Source: Marthasterias glacialis (taxonomy: Eukaryota; Echinodermata; Asteroidea; Forcipulatida; Asteriidae). From it: 64,000 bases of DNA. The notes under the pieces were generated by a model. It was given only the letters and a program-made list of their open reading frames with translations, made no database searches and was not told where the DNA came from. This document shows, one piece after another, positions 62,394-64,000 of this stretch; the stretch's first letter is position 1; the number at the start of each line of letters is the position of its first letter. The stretch covers positions 19,850,559 to 19,914,558 of the forward strand of contig OU452222.1 in the NCBI GenBank assembly GCA_911728455.2, written 5' to 3'. Made by a program: the position numbers and the translations under genes.

Positions 62394-64000
62394 TTGCTTT
62401 ACATGGTAAATCAACGACATGTTTGTGCATTTTTGTTGTTTTCAGCCTTTGCCCAACCTGCATGAACTGCACCGGACTGTAAACGATTGATTACATTTCC
62501 TAGTTCAAGTCTGTATTCATATTTTGGGATCAACAAAAAATTATGTCTGCCAATTACCATACAAATGCAAAGCTTGTGAGAAGCAAAATACCATGTGTAC
62601 TCAACATGTTTCTCCGCTCTCTCAAACAAAAATCGACTATAGTTCTAACAAGTCAAAGAACATGTTTGAACTATTCACATAATTATACCCATGTACATGT
62701 GTTATGTTTTTGGAAATGAATAAGTCTCTTAAGTTTATACTTATATATTAGGAAATATTCATGGCTTTGGAACTTTATTTTTATGTCACTAACCCCACAA
62801 ACTCAAAGCATTCTGAGCCCAAAATAAGGCGTATAATTAATTTTGTTACCAAATCACTATACCGGTACATTATTTTTTTTCAATAGATCATGAACGATAA
62901 CAATTATCTGTGATTTTTTAAATATATATTTCTTTCCAACAAACCCACGAAATTATGAGAAAACAAATAAGCCTGCACCAGAAATGCAACTGTGTGCATA
63001 TAATTCTCTGAGTCTCTCTCCCTTACAAGCTTTTTAGGCATGTCCCATAGTTTTGCATACACATGTACTGAATTTCTTTGTGAACTTACAAAACCAATGT
63101 AAATAATTCAATTTATCGTGAGGTAGTTTTTAGAGTACTTAATTAAATATTTAGTCAAACGGAACTTTTGCCGTCATTGTGTTATTATTATGAGTAAATC
63201 TTTTACCTTTTCAAAGAAATTATAAACAAACAAATAAACATAAACAAAAATATTTTCTTCCAAAATTAAGTACATACATAATTAATATGCAAGAACAGAT
63301 TGGGGACTGCAATCCCCAAGCAACGAGTCAATGTGCGTAAAATGTAGGGGGCGCTTTCCAGGGTAGACTCCTTGGTTTGAATTGCACCCGTTTACACCAC
63401 AATAAAAAGATACGTGTTCCACTCAGGAATCTCCTTTTCTCTCTGGTTTTAAATCCAAGCACGAGTAGTGGTACCACAAACCACAGTTAACTCTTTAGGA
63501 GCAGCAGTTGAGCTCTCTCTTTCTGAACTTGACTTGCTTCCAGTGAGTGAGTGTGTTGGCATGCATTCTTCCCCCCCCCCTCCCCCCAAGACTGGACATC
63601 AGATCATTTGTGAGTTTCTGCGGATCCTTAGTATTGGAACTCAACAGCATATGCCGAGTAATTATACCTCAAGGCTGGAGCTATAGTTTTAACATGAGTT
63701 TGTCAGCTTCTGCTTTAATCCCCAGATGAACCTGGGTATTCACCATCTCTGATTCTTCAGTACATGTACGTGTATGTATGTAGCAACTCCATGTACCAGC
63801 TGAGGTGTGACCTCCCACCATCACTGCTGTTGTGACAACTTATAAGAATGAAATAAAAAGAGTACAATGAGAAATGTAAACATACACAAAAAGAAAATAA
63901 CTGATCGAGAGACACTATATCCCATCCTTAGGAAGATCTGTTATTAACTTCACTTCACTAGATATGTTTTAATGTTTGAGTGTGAATACATGACTATTGC
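62394..64000. other. region right of the transposase ORF
   Basis: AT-rich, no supported gene. The first ~900 bases probably belong to the piggyBac element. A C tract occurs at 63570-63587. Confidence 0.5.
63300..63320. repeat. hairpin motif right of the piggyBac ORF
   Basis: TTGGGGA and TCCCCAA flank CTGCAA. GCAATCCCCAAG pairs with 60116-60127. The spacing would make the element about 3.2 kb. Confidence 0.5.

Overview
This window is invertebrate animal genomic DNA, most likely from a deuterostome and probably an echinoderm. The grounds are spliced genes with GT-AG introns and long introns (one about 22 kb), AT-rich non-coding DNA packed with short transposon relics, tRNA-derived SINEs, many copies of the palindromes ACATGT and TAGGCCTA, and protein exons close to, but clearly diverged from, vertebrate orthologs. 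The species guess is an inference.

Layout. (1) About 1-44,860, minus strand: the 5' two-fifths of a CMIP (C-Maf-inducing protein) ortholog. I could place six coding exons by protein similarity, conserved intron phase (all phase 0) and splice sites: 44668-44856, 22579-22707, 21120-21242, 16252-16341, 4273-4461 and 1625-1732. They encode 276 residues covering the PH domain and the helical region after it. The rest of the gene, including the C-terminal leucine-rich repeats, lies beyond base 1. (2) 44,857-50,404: an intergenic or promoter interval between two divergently transcribed genes. (3) 50,426-56,809, plus strand: a complete WRNIP1 ortholog (UBZ4 zinc finger plus AAA+ ATPase, seven coding exons, 649 aa) with a poly(A) signal at 56,963. 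(4) 56,810-59,290: repeat-rich intergenic DNA. (5) 59,288-59,960: an uncertain divergent ORF pair. (6) 60,459-62,393, plus strand: an intact intronless piggyBac-type transposase with all three catalytic aspartates and a C-terminal cysteine-rich domain. (7) 62,394-64,000: no recognised gene.

The two cellular genes have unrelated roles: CMIP is a signalling adaptor and WRNIP1 a replication-fork and ubiquitin-binding ATPase. They share only an upstream region. Nothing here is an operon or a defence cluster. The unusual content is the layered mobile-element record in the introns: a SINE nested in a MITE; a TTAA-flanked foldback element nested in another repeat; a MITE inside a tRNA-like sequence; an 8-bp-duplication element splitting a LINE reverse transcriptase; a foldback with a 10-bp target duplication; a set of distinct miniature elements that all end in TAGACC; and two palindromes that share a GGCC-rich core. 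A short open exon with a strong start context inside the 22-kb CMIP intron may be an alternative first exon.

Exon coordinates were read by eye from splice consensus and remembered family sequences. No alignment or database search was run.
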